Assembly: GCA_007125475.1 (NCBI GenBank) | Contig: SLDB01000341.1 | Coordinates: forward strand, 1-17,396 | Source: Nitriliruptoraceae bacterium | GTDB taxonomy: Bacteria; Actinomycetota; Nitriliruptoria; Nitriliruptorales; Nitriliruptoraceae | DNA length: 17,396 nucleotides | Direction of reading: 5' to 3' | Part shown: positions 7,290-14,152 of the stretch, in pieces | Numbering within the stretch: the first letter of the stretch is position 1 | How the letters are laid out: the number at the start of each line of letters is the position of its first letter | Made by a program: the position numbers and the translations under genes | The notes under the pieces: model-generated | Database searches by the model: none | Seen by the model: the letters and a program-made list of their open reading frames with translations, nothing else | What the model was told of the DNA's origin: nothing

Positions 7290-8039
7290 TCAGACGCTGG
7301 CCTTCAGGTCCTTGATGTTCTCGTAGCCGTGCTCCTCGAGCTCGTCGGCGAGCTCGGGTCCGCCGGAGGCGACGATCCTGCCCTCGAACATCACGTGCAC
7401 CTGGTCGGGCTGGATGTAGCGCAGGATCCGGGTGTAGTGGGTGATGATCAAGACCCCGAGATCGGGCCCCTTGAGGCGGTTCACCCCTTCGGCGACGATC
7501 TTCAGCGCGTCGACGTCGAGCCCGGAGTCGGTCTCGTCGAGGACGGCGAGCTCGGGGCGGAGCAGCGCCGCCTGCAGGATCTCGAAGCGCTTCTTCTCCC
7601 CGCCGGAGAACCCTTCGTTCACCGAACGCTGCAGGAACGACTCGTCGACGCCCAGCTGCGACATCTCGCTGCGCAGGCGGGTCATGAACTCCCGGACCGG
7701 GACGTCCTCCTCGTTCACCGCGTTCACCGCGGTGCGCAGGAAGTTGGTCAGCGAGACGCCCGGGACCTCCACGGGGTACTGCATCGCCAGGAACACCCCG
7801 AGCCGGGCGCGCTCGTCGGGGAGGAGTTCCTGGATGGGCTCGCCCTTCCAGGTGATCGTCCCCTTGGTGATGTCGTACGCCGGGTGACCGGCGATCGAGT
7901 ACGCCAGCGTCGACTTGCCGGAGCCGTTCGGGCCCATCAGGGCCAGCGTCGTGCCCTTGTCGAGGTCGAGGTCGACGCCGTGGAGGAGCTCGGTGCCGTC
8001 GGCTTCGACGTGCAGGTCGCGGATCTCGAGGTCAGCCAT
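7290..8039 (-). CDS. sufC: SufC, Fe-S assembly ATPase
   Basis: A 249-residue soluble ABC-type ATPase of the SufBCD scaffold. Motifs in order are Walker A GPNGSGKST (36-44), Q-loop Gln87 in LAMQYPVEVPGVS, signature FSGGEKKR (144-151), Walker B AVLDETDSGLD (165-175) and His201 in IITHYTR. The FSGGEKKR and DETDSGLD forms are typical of SufC and separate it from transport ATPases. By family knowledge it binds SufB and SufD and uses ATP to open the scaffold. I chose the ATG at 8039, with AGGAG nine bases upstream; the open frame continues 64 codons upstream, but that part is low-complexity and covers a hairpin-rich gap. It is the only suf gene here preceded by a gap over 100 bases. Confidence 0.96.
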   Translation of the reverse strand: MADLEIRDLHVEADGTELLHGVDLDLDKGTTLALMGPNGSGKSTLAYSIAGHPAYDITKGTITWKGEPIQELLPDERARLGVFLAMQYPVEVPGVSLTNFLRTAVNAVNEEDVPVREFMTRLRSEMSQLGVDESFLQRSVNEGFSGGEKKRFEILQAALLRPELAVLDETDSGLDVDALKIVAEGVNRLKGPDLGVLIITHYTRILRYIQPDQVHVMFEGRIVASGGPELADELEEHGYENIKDLKASV

Positions 8040-8166
8040 GCTGTGGTGCTCCTGTCGGCCGGTGCCGCGGCAGCGGCTGGCGGGTGTGGTCGTCGTGTGG
8101 TTGCGGGGACCGCCGTGCGGCCCGCGGGGCCGCTGGCGCCCGCCGCCGCGGCGGCGGGCAGTCGGC
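8040..8166 (-). promoter_or_regulatory. Hairpin-rich gap between the Rieske gene and sufC
   Basis: This 127-base stretch breaks an otherwise tightly packed operon. Seven bases after the Rieske stop is a perfect 22-base palindrome (8138-8159; half-site GCCCGCCGCCG). Next comes GCGGCCC-GCG-GGGCCGC, a 7-bp stem with a 3-base loop (8117-8133). In RNA the first would form a stem closed by a small loop, followed by the second. No T-run follows either. The layout fits an intra-operon attenuator, or an RNA processing and stabilising site that changes the sufC:sufB ratio. The remaining bases up to the sufC ribosome site show nothing recognisable. Confidence 0.45.
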
Positions 8167-8502
8167 TCAGTGGTCGGGGAAGGGGGCGTCGTTGGTGGCC
8201 GTGGTGACGTCGATGTGGACGTCGTCGCCATCGACCTTCACGTCGAACGTCGGGACGGGCTTCAACGCCGGCAACGACGACGGGCGACCCGAGTCGAGGT
8301 CGAAGGTGGAGCCGTGCAGCGAGCACTCCACCCCGCGGTCCCAGACGGTGCCGTCGGCGAGCGACCACTGCTGGTGCGAGCAGGTGTCATGGATCGCCCG
8401 TACGTCGTCGCCGAGGCGGACCAGGCACACCGGGACCCCGTCGACGTCGACCCGCGTGGGGGTCGCGTCCTTCAGTTCGCTGAGCTTCGCGACGGCGGCC
8501 AT
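8167..8502 (-). CDS. Rieske-type [2Fe-2S] ferredoxin in the suf operon
   Basis: A 111-residue single-domain Rieske protein. The cluster motif is Cys41-x-His43 in DTCSHQQW and Cys60-xx-His63 in ECSLHGSTFD, with 16 residues between the two halves. The flanking beta-rich pattern and absence of a membrane segment or signal peptide match soluble, NirD- or dioxygenase-type Rieske ferredoxins. The ATG at 8502 shares one base with the sufD stop (TGATG), so it is coupled to sufD and must be made with the scaffold. Databases often label such genes as a phenylpropionate dioxygenase ferredoxin subunit, which the context contradicts. A role in electron supply or cluster transfer during assembly is inference. 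Rieske genes at this position occur in other actinobacterial suf operons. Confidence 0.9.
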   Translation of the reverse strand: MAAVAKLSELKDATPTRVDVDGVPVCLVRLGDDVRAIHDTCSHQQWSLADGTVWDRGVECSLHGSTFDLDSGRPSSLPALKPVPTFDVKVDGDDVHIDVTTATNDAPFPDH

Positions 8503-9872
8503 CAGGTGTGGTCCTGCAACGCGGCGTCGTTGACCTGCACGCTGCCGAGGTCGGCGGCTTCGACGCGGGCGGCGATGTCGGCCAGCGCGGCGTCCTCGAT
8601 CCCCGGGATCCGGCCCTCGGCGAGGACCTCCCGGAAGAAGCCGAACACGATGAGCCGCAACGCATCGTCCCGGTCGATCCCCCGCGACTGCAGGTAGAAC
8701 AGGTGCAGCGCGTCGATCTGTCCGGTCGCCGATCCGTGACCGGCGGTGATGTCGGCGCACTCGATCTCGAGGAACGGCGTGGAGTCGGCCCGCGCCCCCT
8801 TGGTGAGGATGAGTGAGCGGTTGTTCTCGTCGGTGGAGGTCCCGACCGCGTCGGCGTGCACGAAGATGTTCCCCCGGAACACCGTCTGGCTGTTGCCCTG
8901 CAGCGCCCCCTTGAACAACACGTCGGAGGAGGCGTGCGGGGCGATGTGGCGGACGTAGGGCTGCAGGTCGAACCACTGGCCCTCGTCGGCGAAGTACACC
9001 CCCAACGGCCGGACCTCGGCGCCGGGCCCGACCAGGTCGAACTCCGGCAGCAGGCGCACCGTCGCCCCGCCGATCGTCACCGACAGGTGACGCACGGAGG
9101 CGTCACGGTGGGCCTGGACCTTCTGCAGGGCCAGGTGCTGGACGGTGTTCGCCCACCGTTGCAGCGTGGCGATCTCGACCTTCGCGGCGTCGTGGGCGAT
9201 GACCTCGACGACCTCGTCGACGAGGGCGTCGACGTCGTCGGCGCTGGTGTGCTCGAACACCAGCCGCGCGGTGGCGTGATGGTCGACGACCGCCAGGACC
9301 CGGGGCAGGTGGGCCCCCGCCTCGGTGGCGTGGATGCGCACATGGATCGGGGTGTCGACCTCGACCTCGGCCGGGACGTGGACGAACACCCCGGCGGTCC
9401 AGGCGGCGTCGTTCACGGTGATCGTGCGGTCCGAGCCCGCGCCGGTGCCGTCCGGATCGCTGGTCGTGAGGCTGCCCAGGTGGGCCTCGACGAGGCCCCG
9501 GTGGGTCTGCGCGGCCTCGGCGAGGTCGGTCACGACGACGCCGAGGTCGGCGACGCCGGACGGCACGGTGACGTCGGTGAGCGCACCGTCGACGATGTTG
9601 GCGACGACCACGGGGGCGTCGGCGTCGTCACCGATCCCGCCCGGGGCCCGGGCCGCGCCGCCCTGGACGATCTCGCGGTCGACCGAGATGCGGCGGTCGA
9701 ACGGCGTCGAACGCCAGAACTCGTCCTGGCGAGAGTCGGGCCAACGCTGATCGAGGCTGCGCTTGAACGCCGCGAGTCGGCGATCGCGGAGCCAGTCGGG
9801 CTCGCCGCCCTCACCGCTGCGGGCGGTGAGGGCGTCCTCGGTGAGCCCGTCGAGGTGGAGAGTGGTCGTCAT
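8502..9872 (-). CDS. sufD: SufD, Fe-S scaffold subunit
   Basis: A 456-residue protein of the SufB/SufD beta-helix family. The C-terminal core carries ECADITAGHGSATGQID with His379, matching the conserved histidine at the SufB-SufD interface, followed by LHLFYLQSRGIDRDDALRL, the helical SufC-contact region. The N-terminus (PDWLRDRRLAAFKRSLDQRWP) resembles other SufD proteins. It lacks the SufB-type active-site cysteine motif, which distinguishes it from its neighbour. By family knowledge it forms SufBC2D with SufB and SufC and is needed for iron entry. The ATG at 9872 overlaps the sufB stop by four bases (ATGA), and its stop overlaps the Rieske start. Confidence 0.95.
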   Translation of the reverse strand: MTTTLHLDGLTEDALTARSGEGGEPDWLRDRRLAAFKRSLDQRWPDSRQDEFWRSTPFDRRISVDREIVQGGAARAPGGIGDDADAPVVVANIVDGALTDVTVPSGVADLGVVVTDLAEAAQTHRGLVEAHLGSLTTSDPDGTGAGSDRTITVNDAAWTAGVFVHVPAEVEVDTPIHVRIHATEAGAHLPRVLAVVDHHATARLVFEHTSADDVDALVDEVVEVIAHDAAKVEIATLQRWANTVQHLALQKVQAHRDASVRHLSVTIGGATVRLLPEFDLVGPGAEVRPLGVYFADEGQWFDLQPYVRHIAPHASSDVLFKGALQGNSQTVFRGNIFVHADAVGTSTDENNRSLILTKGARADSTPFLEIECADITAGHGSATGQIDALHLFYLQSRGIDRDDALRLIVFGFFREVLAEGRIPGIEDAALADIAARVEAADLGSVQVNDAALQDHT

Positions 9873-11320
9873 CCGATGGCGCCTTCCATCTCGAGCGCGA
9901 TGAGGCGGTTGAGCTCGACGGAGTACTCCATCGGCAGTTCACGGGCGATCGGCTCGATGAACCCGCGCACGATCATCGCCGTGGCCTCGTCCTCGTCGAT
10001 CCCGCGGGCCTGCATGTAGAACAGCTGGTCCTCGGAGACCTTCGAGACCGTGGCCTCGTGCTCGATCGTGGCGTCCTCCTGGTCGATCTCCATGTACGGG
10101 TAGGTGTCGGTACGGGAGGTCTCGTCGAGCATCAACGCGTCGCACTTCACCGCGGCCCGGGCGTGGTGGGCGCCCTCGGCGATCGAGACCAGACCGCGGT
10201 AGCTGGTACGGCCGGTCCCCTTGGAGACCGACTTCGAGAGGATGTTCGAGGTCGTGTAGGGCGCGGCGTGCACCATCTTGGCGCCGGCGTCCTGGTGCTG
10301 GCCGTCGTTGGCGTACGCCACCGAGAGCACCTCGCCCTTGGCCCCTTCGCCGGTGAGCCACACCGCCGGGTACTTCATCGTGACCTTCGAGCCGATGTTG
10401 CCGTCGATCCACTCCATGGTGGCGTTCTTCTCGGCCACGGCCCGCTTGGTGACGAGGTTGTAGACGTTGTTGGACCAGTTCTGGATCGTGGTGTAGCGCA
10501 CCCGCGCGCCGGGCTTGACCAGGATCTCGACCACGGCCGAGTGCAACGAGTCCGACGAGTAGATCGGCGCGGTGCAGCCCTCGACGTAGTGCACGTAGGA
10601 GCCGGGCTCGGCGATGATCAGCGTGCGCTCGAACTGCCCCATGTTCTGCTTGTTGATCCGGAAGTACGCCTGCAGCGGGATGTCGACCTCGACACCCTCC
10701 GGGATCCAGATGAACGAGCCGCCCGACCACACGGCGGTGTTCAGCGCCGCGAACTTGTTGTCGTTCGGCGGGATGATCGTGGCGAAGTGCTCGCGGAACA
10801 GGTCCTCATGCTCCTGCAGCGCCGAGTCGGTGTCGAGGAAGAGCACGCCCTCCTTCTCCAGGTCCTCACGCACCTTGTGGTAGAGGACCGTGGACTCGTA
10901 CTGCGCCGCGACACCGGCGATGAGGCGCTCACGCTCGGCCTGCGGGATCCCCAGCTTCTCGTAGGTCTCCAGGATCTCCGGCGGGAGCTCGTCCCACGTG
11001 TTGGCCTGCTTCTCGGAGGCCTCGACGTAGTAGAAGATGTTGTCGAAGTCCAGGCCCGACAGGTCCGCGCCCCAGTTCGGCATCGGACGCCGCAGGTACG
11101 CCTCGTACGCACGCAGACGCAGGTCGCGCATCCACGACGGCTCGTCCTTGCGCTCGCTGATCGCGGCCACGGCCTCGCGGGTCAGGCCCCGCTCGGAGGT
11201 GTAGGCGTAGTCGTCGTCGCGGTCGGCCCAGCCGAACTTGTACTCGGCGAGGTCCTGCGCAACGGACTCCTGCTCCTTGCGGGCATCGCTGACCGGAAGA
11301 TCGATCTCGGTCTGGCTCAC
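9869..11320 (-). CDS. sufB: SufB, Fe-S scaffold subunit
   Basis: A 483-residue scaffold protein on which new clusters are built. Family motifs are SFIWIPEGVEVDIPLQAYFR (202-221), HYVEGCTAPIYSSDSLH (244-260), VKCDALMLD with the candidate cluster or persulfide residue Cys393, and IEHEATVSKVSEDQLFYMQ with Glu422. Length matches ordinary SufB, and no intein interrupts the protein, unlike several mycobacterial homologues. The start is GTG in the GTGA overlap with sufR, with AGGAG seven bases upstream, so it has its own ribosome site as well as coupling. It is the first structural gene after the regulator. Confidence 0.97.
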   Translation of the reverse strand: MSQTEIDLPVSDARKEQESVAQDLAEYKFGWADRDDDYAYTSERGLTREAVAAISERKDEPSWMRDLRLRAYEAYLRRPMPNWGADLSGLDFDNIFYYVEASEKQANTWDELPPEILETYEKLGIPQAERERLIAGVAAQYESTVLYHKVREDLEKEGVLFLDTDSALQEHEDLFREHFATIIPPNDNKFAALNTAVWSGGSFIWIPEGVEVDIPLQAYFRINKQNMGQFERTLIIAEPGSYVHYVEGCTAPIYSSDSLHSAVVEILVKPGARVRYTTIQNWSNNVYNLVTKRAVAEKNATMEWIDGNIGSKVTMKYPAVWLTGEGAKGEVLSVAYANDGQHQDAGAKMVHAAPYTTSNILSKSVSKGTGRTSYRGLVSIAEGAHHARAAVKCDALMLDETSRTDTYPYMEIDQEDATIEHEATVSKVSEDQLFYMQARGIDEDEATAMIVRGFIEPIARELPMEYSVELNRLIALEMEGAIG

Positions 11321-12165
11321 TGGTCGTCTCCTCGTCGTCCCCGGGGGACGTCGACGTTCGCGGACGGTGTGCGTTCGGCTTCGACTTGGTGGTCGTGGTG
11401 GGAGTCGGGGCGGGGCTCGCCGCGGGGTCCGGCGGCGGCGTCGCCGCCCCCGGACTTGGCGCCGGCACCCGCTCTGCGGGGCGTGACGGTACAGACGCAG
11501 GACGTCGACCCCGACGCCAGGGTCTCGCGCCGCGACAACGACACGTCGCTGCCGAGGACGTGCGAGAACGTCGCCGCCTCGTAGGCGCAGACCTCCGGGT
11601 GCTCCTTGGCGACGTCGTAGATCGCGCAGTGGTCCTGCACGAGGGTGAACCCGTCACCCTCGGGGGTGACCGACGCCTCGAACCCCGCCTCGGAGAGGGC
11701 GTCGGCGAGTTGCTCGAGGCGCCCGTGGAGGTCCTCGGCCGTCACGGCGTCGCGGAGCCCGTCGACCTCGCGCTCCAACCGCCAGCGCAGGAACGCGCGC
11801 AGCCCTTCACGGCCGTGCGTGTCCGCGAGGAAGTCCAGGACCTCCGCCGCGAAGCGGTCGTAGCGCTGCGGGAACAGCCGCGAGGCATTCGCGGTCAAGC
11901 GGTACGCCGTCGCCGGACGCCCACGCCGCCCGTCGGCCGCATCCGAGGGCACGGCCTCGACGAGCCCTTCGTCGGCGAGGACGCCGAGGTGTCGGCGCAC
12001 CGCGACCCCGGAGATCCCGAGTTCGTCGGCGAGGTCTGACACCTCCGTCCCACCCCGACGACGCAGCACCTCGACGATCCCGGCGCGGGAGGTGCCGAGG
12101 AGCGACACCAGTGAACGCGACGCCGTGCCGGCGTCGTGCTCGGAGGTGGTGGCGGTGGACGCCAT
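11317..12165 (-). CDS. sufR: SufR-like Fe-S-sensing winged-helix repressor
   Basis: A 282-residue regulator. Residues 20-92 form a winged-helix DNA-binding domain (LADELGISGVAVRRHLGVLADEG is the helix-turn-helix region, and GRRGRPATAYRLT the wing). The C-terminal sensory part has Cys180 in QDHCAIYDVAK, Cys193 in PEVCAYEAA and the pair Cys223/Cys225 in TSCVCTV, the arrangement expected for SufR proteins that bind an Fe-S cluster. By family knowledge the holo form represses suf and loss of the cluster relieves repression. After residue 230 comes a Gly/Ala/Pro/Arg-rich tail of about 50 residues. The ATG has GAGG five bases upstream, and the stop overlaps sufB. As first gene of the operon it is probably autoregulated. 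Confidence 0.92.
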   Translation of the reverse strand: MASTATTSEHDAGTASRSLVSLLGTSRAGIVEVLRRRGGTEVSDLADELGISGVAVRRHLGVLADEGLVEAVPSDAADGRRGRPATAYRLTANASRLFPQRYDRFAAEVLDFLADTHGREGLRAFLRWRLEREVDGLRDAVTAEDLHGRLEQLADALSEAGFEASVTPEGDGFTLVQDHCAIYDVAKEHPEVCAYEAATFSHVLGSDVSLSRRETLASGSTSCVCTVTPRRAGAGAKSGGGDAAAGPRGEPRPDSHHDHQVEAERTPSANVDVPRGRRGDDQ

Positions 12166-12263
12166 GCTGACCTCGGGGTGTCGGGGGCTGGTCGGGGGCC
12201 GGTCCGCTCGGAGTGGTCGCGGGGGCGGCCACCTCGTCGATCGGCTCGGTGATCGGCTGTCGT

Positions 12264-12303
12264 TCAGCTACGGTGCGGCTGACGCGTCGGCCGCCACGTC
12301 AGC
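12264..12303. repeat. Further inverted repeats in the sufR leader
   Basis: TCAGC (12264-12268) can pair with GCTGA (12278-12282). GCTGACG (12278-12284) can also pair with CGTCAGC (12297-12303) over a 12-base gap. The latter arm overlaps the left arm of the 12300-12323 repeat. The pairings compete with one another, as in an attenuator, or mark repeated half-sites for a DNA-binding protein. Confidence 0.35.
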
Positions 12304-12323
12304 GGGTTTCTGCAACCCCGCTG
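12300..12323. promoter_or_regulatory. Inverted repeat at the predicted sufR transcription start; possible operator
   Basis: CAGCGGGTT (12300-12308) faces AACCCCGCTG (12314-12323) across five bases, a 9-bp stem with one extra C. It lies just downstream of the candidate -10, where a repressor such as SufR could block transcription. It does not match the mycobacterial SufR site as I remember it, so the assignment is by position. As RNA it would be a stable 5' hairpin. Confidence 0.35.
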
Positions 12324-12331
12324 TTGAAGAA

Positions 12332-12360
12332 AGCGTAGGGCCTGCGGCCGACGGGGGCAA
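12332..12360 (-). promoter_or_regulatory. Candidate sufR-operon promoter
   Basis: Read on the minus strand, TTGCCC (12360-12355) and TACGCT (12337-12332) are separated by exactly 17 bases, close to the actinobacterial housekeeping pattern TTGAC-17/18-TANNNT. Transcription would begin near 12325, giving a leader of about 160 bases before the sufR ATG and placing the inverted repeat at 12300-12323 directly at the start of the RNA. This is pattern matching only; other -10-like hexamers exist. Confidence 0.35.
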
Positions 12361-12683
12361 GGTGGCGGCTCCGGATCACGGTTGCGGCCGCCGTTGCGAC
12401 GTGCGGTGGTGACGACCGCCGTCACCCCCCGCGCACCGGGCCTCGACCGCTGCCGGGCGCCGGCGTACCGTCAGACGACCTCTTCCGCACCGCGCGGCGC
12501 CACGGCGTGAGGACGACCGCCGGCGCGACGACCGTCCGCACTCTGCGACGGGGAACGGAGGAGCGTCGGCCGCCGCCACGGGTCACGCGACCGACCCGCC
12601 CCGCTCCGTGCGGGACGCCGGGTCCCCGGGCTGGCGCCGACGGGTCCCGGCCGGCGTTCCGACCACCTCGACACGCCCCCGGG

Positions 12684-12706
12684 ACCCACCCGTCGTTAGG
12701 GTGGGT
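12684..12706. promoter_or_regulatory. 8-bp inverted repeat upstream of the LLM oxidoreductase gene
   Basis: ACCCACCC (12684-12691) and GGGTGGGT (12699-12706) are perfect complements across seven bases. The repeat overlaps TAGGGT (12697-12702), which fits the loose actinobacterial -10 pattern TANNNT; no good -35 is visible at the right distance. It ends 33 bases before the GTG start, a typical operator position. Confidence 0.4.
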
Positions 12707-12739
12707 GGTCACCGACCCATCGAGGACTCCGAGGACCCC

Positions 12740-13735
12740 GTGACCGCCGACCCGCGCCCCCGCTTCGCGATCAGCCTCCCGCTCACCGGTGTCGACGCCC
12801 GCACCGCCGTGGACACCGCCCGTCACGCGGCCGACCACGGCTACGACGCCGCGTGGTGCTCGGAGGTCCAGGGACCGGACGCCTTCACGACGCTGGGTGC
12901 CCTGGCCGTCACCACCGACCTCGACCTCGGGGTCGCGGTGGTGCCCGCGCTGACCAGGAGCGCCGCGGTCCTCGGGATGACGGCCGTCAGCCTCGCCGAG
13001 CTCTCCGGCGGCCGGTTCACCCTCGGGATCGGGGCCTCCTCCGAGGTGATCGTCGAAGGGTGGGCCGGGCAGTCGTTCGACCGGCCACTCACCGCCGTCG
13101 CCGAGACCGTCGAGGCGCTGCGCCCGGTCCTCCGCGGCGAACGCTCGACCCACGAGGGCGAGATCGTGCGGATGCGCGGCTACCGGCCGCACGCCCAACC
13201 CGTGGGTGGTCGGGTGCCGTTGGTGCTGGCGGCGCTGAACCCGCGTTCCTGCCGACTGGTCGGCGAGCTCGGCGTCGACGGCATCGCGCTGAACCAGGTC
13301 GCCCCCCGTCACGTCACCCAGGTCCTCGATGAGGTCGCCGCCGGCGGCGACGGGCTCGACGAGGGGTTCCGCGTGGTGACCCGGATGTTCTGCGCGGTGA
13401 CCGATGACGTCCCGGCGATGCGCGAGGTCGTGCGCCGGCGCTTCGCCCCGTACCTCGCCACCACCCCGTACAACCGCTTCTACCGTTGGATCGGGTACGA
13501 GGAGGAAGCCGAAGGGGTCCTCGCCGCCGGTGGTGATCGCGACGCGATGCGGGCCGCGTTCAGCGACCGGGTCATCGACGACCTCTTCCTCCTCGGCCCG
13601 GCCGGGTCGATCGCCGAGCGGCTCGCCGCCCACCGCGAGGCCGGGGTCACCGACCTGGTGATCCAACCCCTCGGCGCCGGTCGCGACGCCGCCGAGCACA
13701 CCCTGTGGTCGATCGCCGACGCCTACCTGCGGTGA
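12740..13735 (+). CDS. LLM-class (luciferase-like) F420-dependent oxidoreductase
   Basis: A 331-residue protein of the luciferase-like TIM-barrel family. The typical motif LSGGRFTLGIGASS (88-101) is present, as is an N-terminal GYDAAWCSEVQGPDAFTTLG segment and a C-terminal DLVIQPLGAG. In Actinobacteria most such proteins use coenzyme F420, some FMN; the substrate cannot be read from sequence. The start is GTG at 12740, with GAGGA four bases upstream (12731-12735). The open frame extends 44 codons further upstream but that part is low-complexity and contains the inverted repeat, so I left it out. It is transcribed divergently from sufR; no functional link to Fe-S assembly is evident. Confidence 0.85.
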   Translation: MTADPRPRFAISLPLTGVDARTAVDTARHAADHGYDAAWCSEVQGPDAFTTLGALAVTTDLDLGVAVVPALTRSAAVLGMTAVSLAELSGGRFTLGIGASSEVIVEGWAGQSFDRPLTAVAETVEALRPVLRGERSTHEGEIVRMRGYRPHAQPVGGRVPLVLAALNPRSCRLVGELGVDGIALNQVAPRHVTQVLDEVAAGGDGLDEGFRVVTRMFCAVTDDVPAMREVVRRRFAPYLATTPYNRFYRWIGYEEEAEGVLAAGGDRDAMRAAFSDRVIDDLFLLGPAGSIAERLAAHREAGVTDLVIQPLGAGRDAAEHTLWSIADAYLR

Positions 13736-13784
13736 CCCACCGGGGCCGGCGGAGACATGACCGTCGCCGGCCACACCGTGACGC

Positions 13785-13799
13785 CCTCGAACGTCGAGG
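13785..13799 (+). other. Short palindrome after the LLM gene
   Basis: CCTCGA-ACG-TCGAGG is a perfect 6-bp inverted repeat 49 bases after the LLM stop. It lacks a T-run, so it is at best a weak terminator. It does not match the actinobacterial SOS box. Confidence 0.2.
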
Positions 13800-13869
13800 C
13801 CGCGCGCCGGTGTGCCACCGCCTGCGCCCAACGCGCGTCCGACACGTGGGGGCGGCCGGGGGGCTCAAG

Positions 13870-13896
13870 CCCGGTACCGCGTCGACCGATACCGGG
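13870..13896. promoter_or_regulatory. Inverted repeat upstream of the 77-residue gene
   Basis: CCCGGTA (13870-13876) and TACCGGG (13890-13896) are perfect complements across 13 bases. The repeat ends 22 bases before the ATG at 13919. It could be a regulator site or a leader hairpin; there is no experimental or comparative support in the window. Confidence 0.3.
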
Positions 13897-13918
13897 TGGA
13901 AGCGACCAGGATCGGACG

Positions 13919-14152
13919 ATGACGCAGATGGCCACCCGCCGTGATGCCTCCCCCACCGGAGAAGCGACGCCGCTGCGCCACGACCGCATCCGCCGCAGCG
14001 AGCCGGTGGAGCTGCACCGGGAGGACGTCGTGCGACGCCTCCTCGCCGGCGGGATCTCCCCGGCCACGCTGCAACGCATCCTCCCCGAATGGCGGGGGTT
14101 GATCGATGCCGTCGCCGCCCGCCTCGCGGCGACGGGCACACCGCGCGCCTAG
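13919..14152 (+). CDS. Small protein of unknown function, 77 residues
   Basis: I do not recognise this gene. It encodes a soluble, basic and likely helical protein; the second half (EPVELHREDVVRRLLAGGIS, then PATLQRILPEWRGLIDAVAARL) reads like two or three amphipathic helices with a GISPATL turn, reminiscent of small helical DNA- or protein-binding domains. The ATG at 13919 has AGGA seven bases upstream. A start 162 bases upstream (13757) in the same frame is possible but has a ribosome site only two bases away and runs through two inverted repeats. Its TAG stop and the TAG stop of the converging helicase gene share the same CTAG tetramer (14149-14152). I infer it is a real gene from its start signal and non-random protein; moderate confidence. 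Confidence 0.55.
   Translation: MTQMATRRDASPTGEATPLRHDRIRRSEPVELHREDVVRRLLAGGISPATLQRILPEWRGLIDAVAARLAATGTPRA

Larger units (their letters stand above)
12166..12739. other. 574-base divergent control region, sufR to LLM gene
   Basis: No coding gene is supported here; the short open frames are Arg/Pro/Gly-rich and lack ribosome sites. The sufR-proximal half holds a candidate promoter, a chain of inverted repeats (12264-12323) and a tandem GATCGGCT (12239-12246 and 12251-12258, pitch 12). Positions 12420-12660 show only GC-rich sequence without structure I can name. The LLM-proximal end has an 8-bp inverted repeat (12684-12706). Confidence 0.6.

Noticed and set aside
8040..8231. A 64-codon upstream extension of sufC
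   Set aside because: Low-complexity, overlaps the Rieske gene end and the hairpins; SufC proteins begin near the chosen ATG.
8167..8502. Ferredoxin subunit of an aromatic-ring dioxygenase
   Set aside because: No oxygenase or reductase gene is in the window, and the gene is embedded and coupled within the suf operon.
9869..11320. A SufB intein, as seen in some mycobacteria
   Set aside because: The protein reads continuously at ordinary length with all motifs intact.
12092..12412. A 106-codon plus-strand open frame across the sufR start and promoter region
   Set aside because: Overlaps the sufR N-terminus, has no family resemblance and covers the predicted promoter and inverted repeats.
13785..13799. 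An SOS box (LexA site)
   Set aside because: The CCTCGA-ACG-TCGAGG palindrome lacks the spacing and central bases of the actinobacterial GAAC-N4-GTTC site.
12422..13831. A 469-codon minus-strand open frame opposite the LLM gene
   Set aside because: Gly/Asp/Val/Arg-rich shadow of the LLM coding sequence with no recognisable motif.
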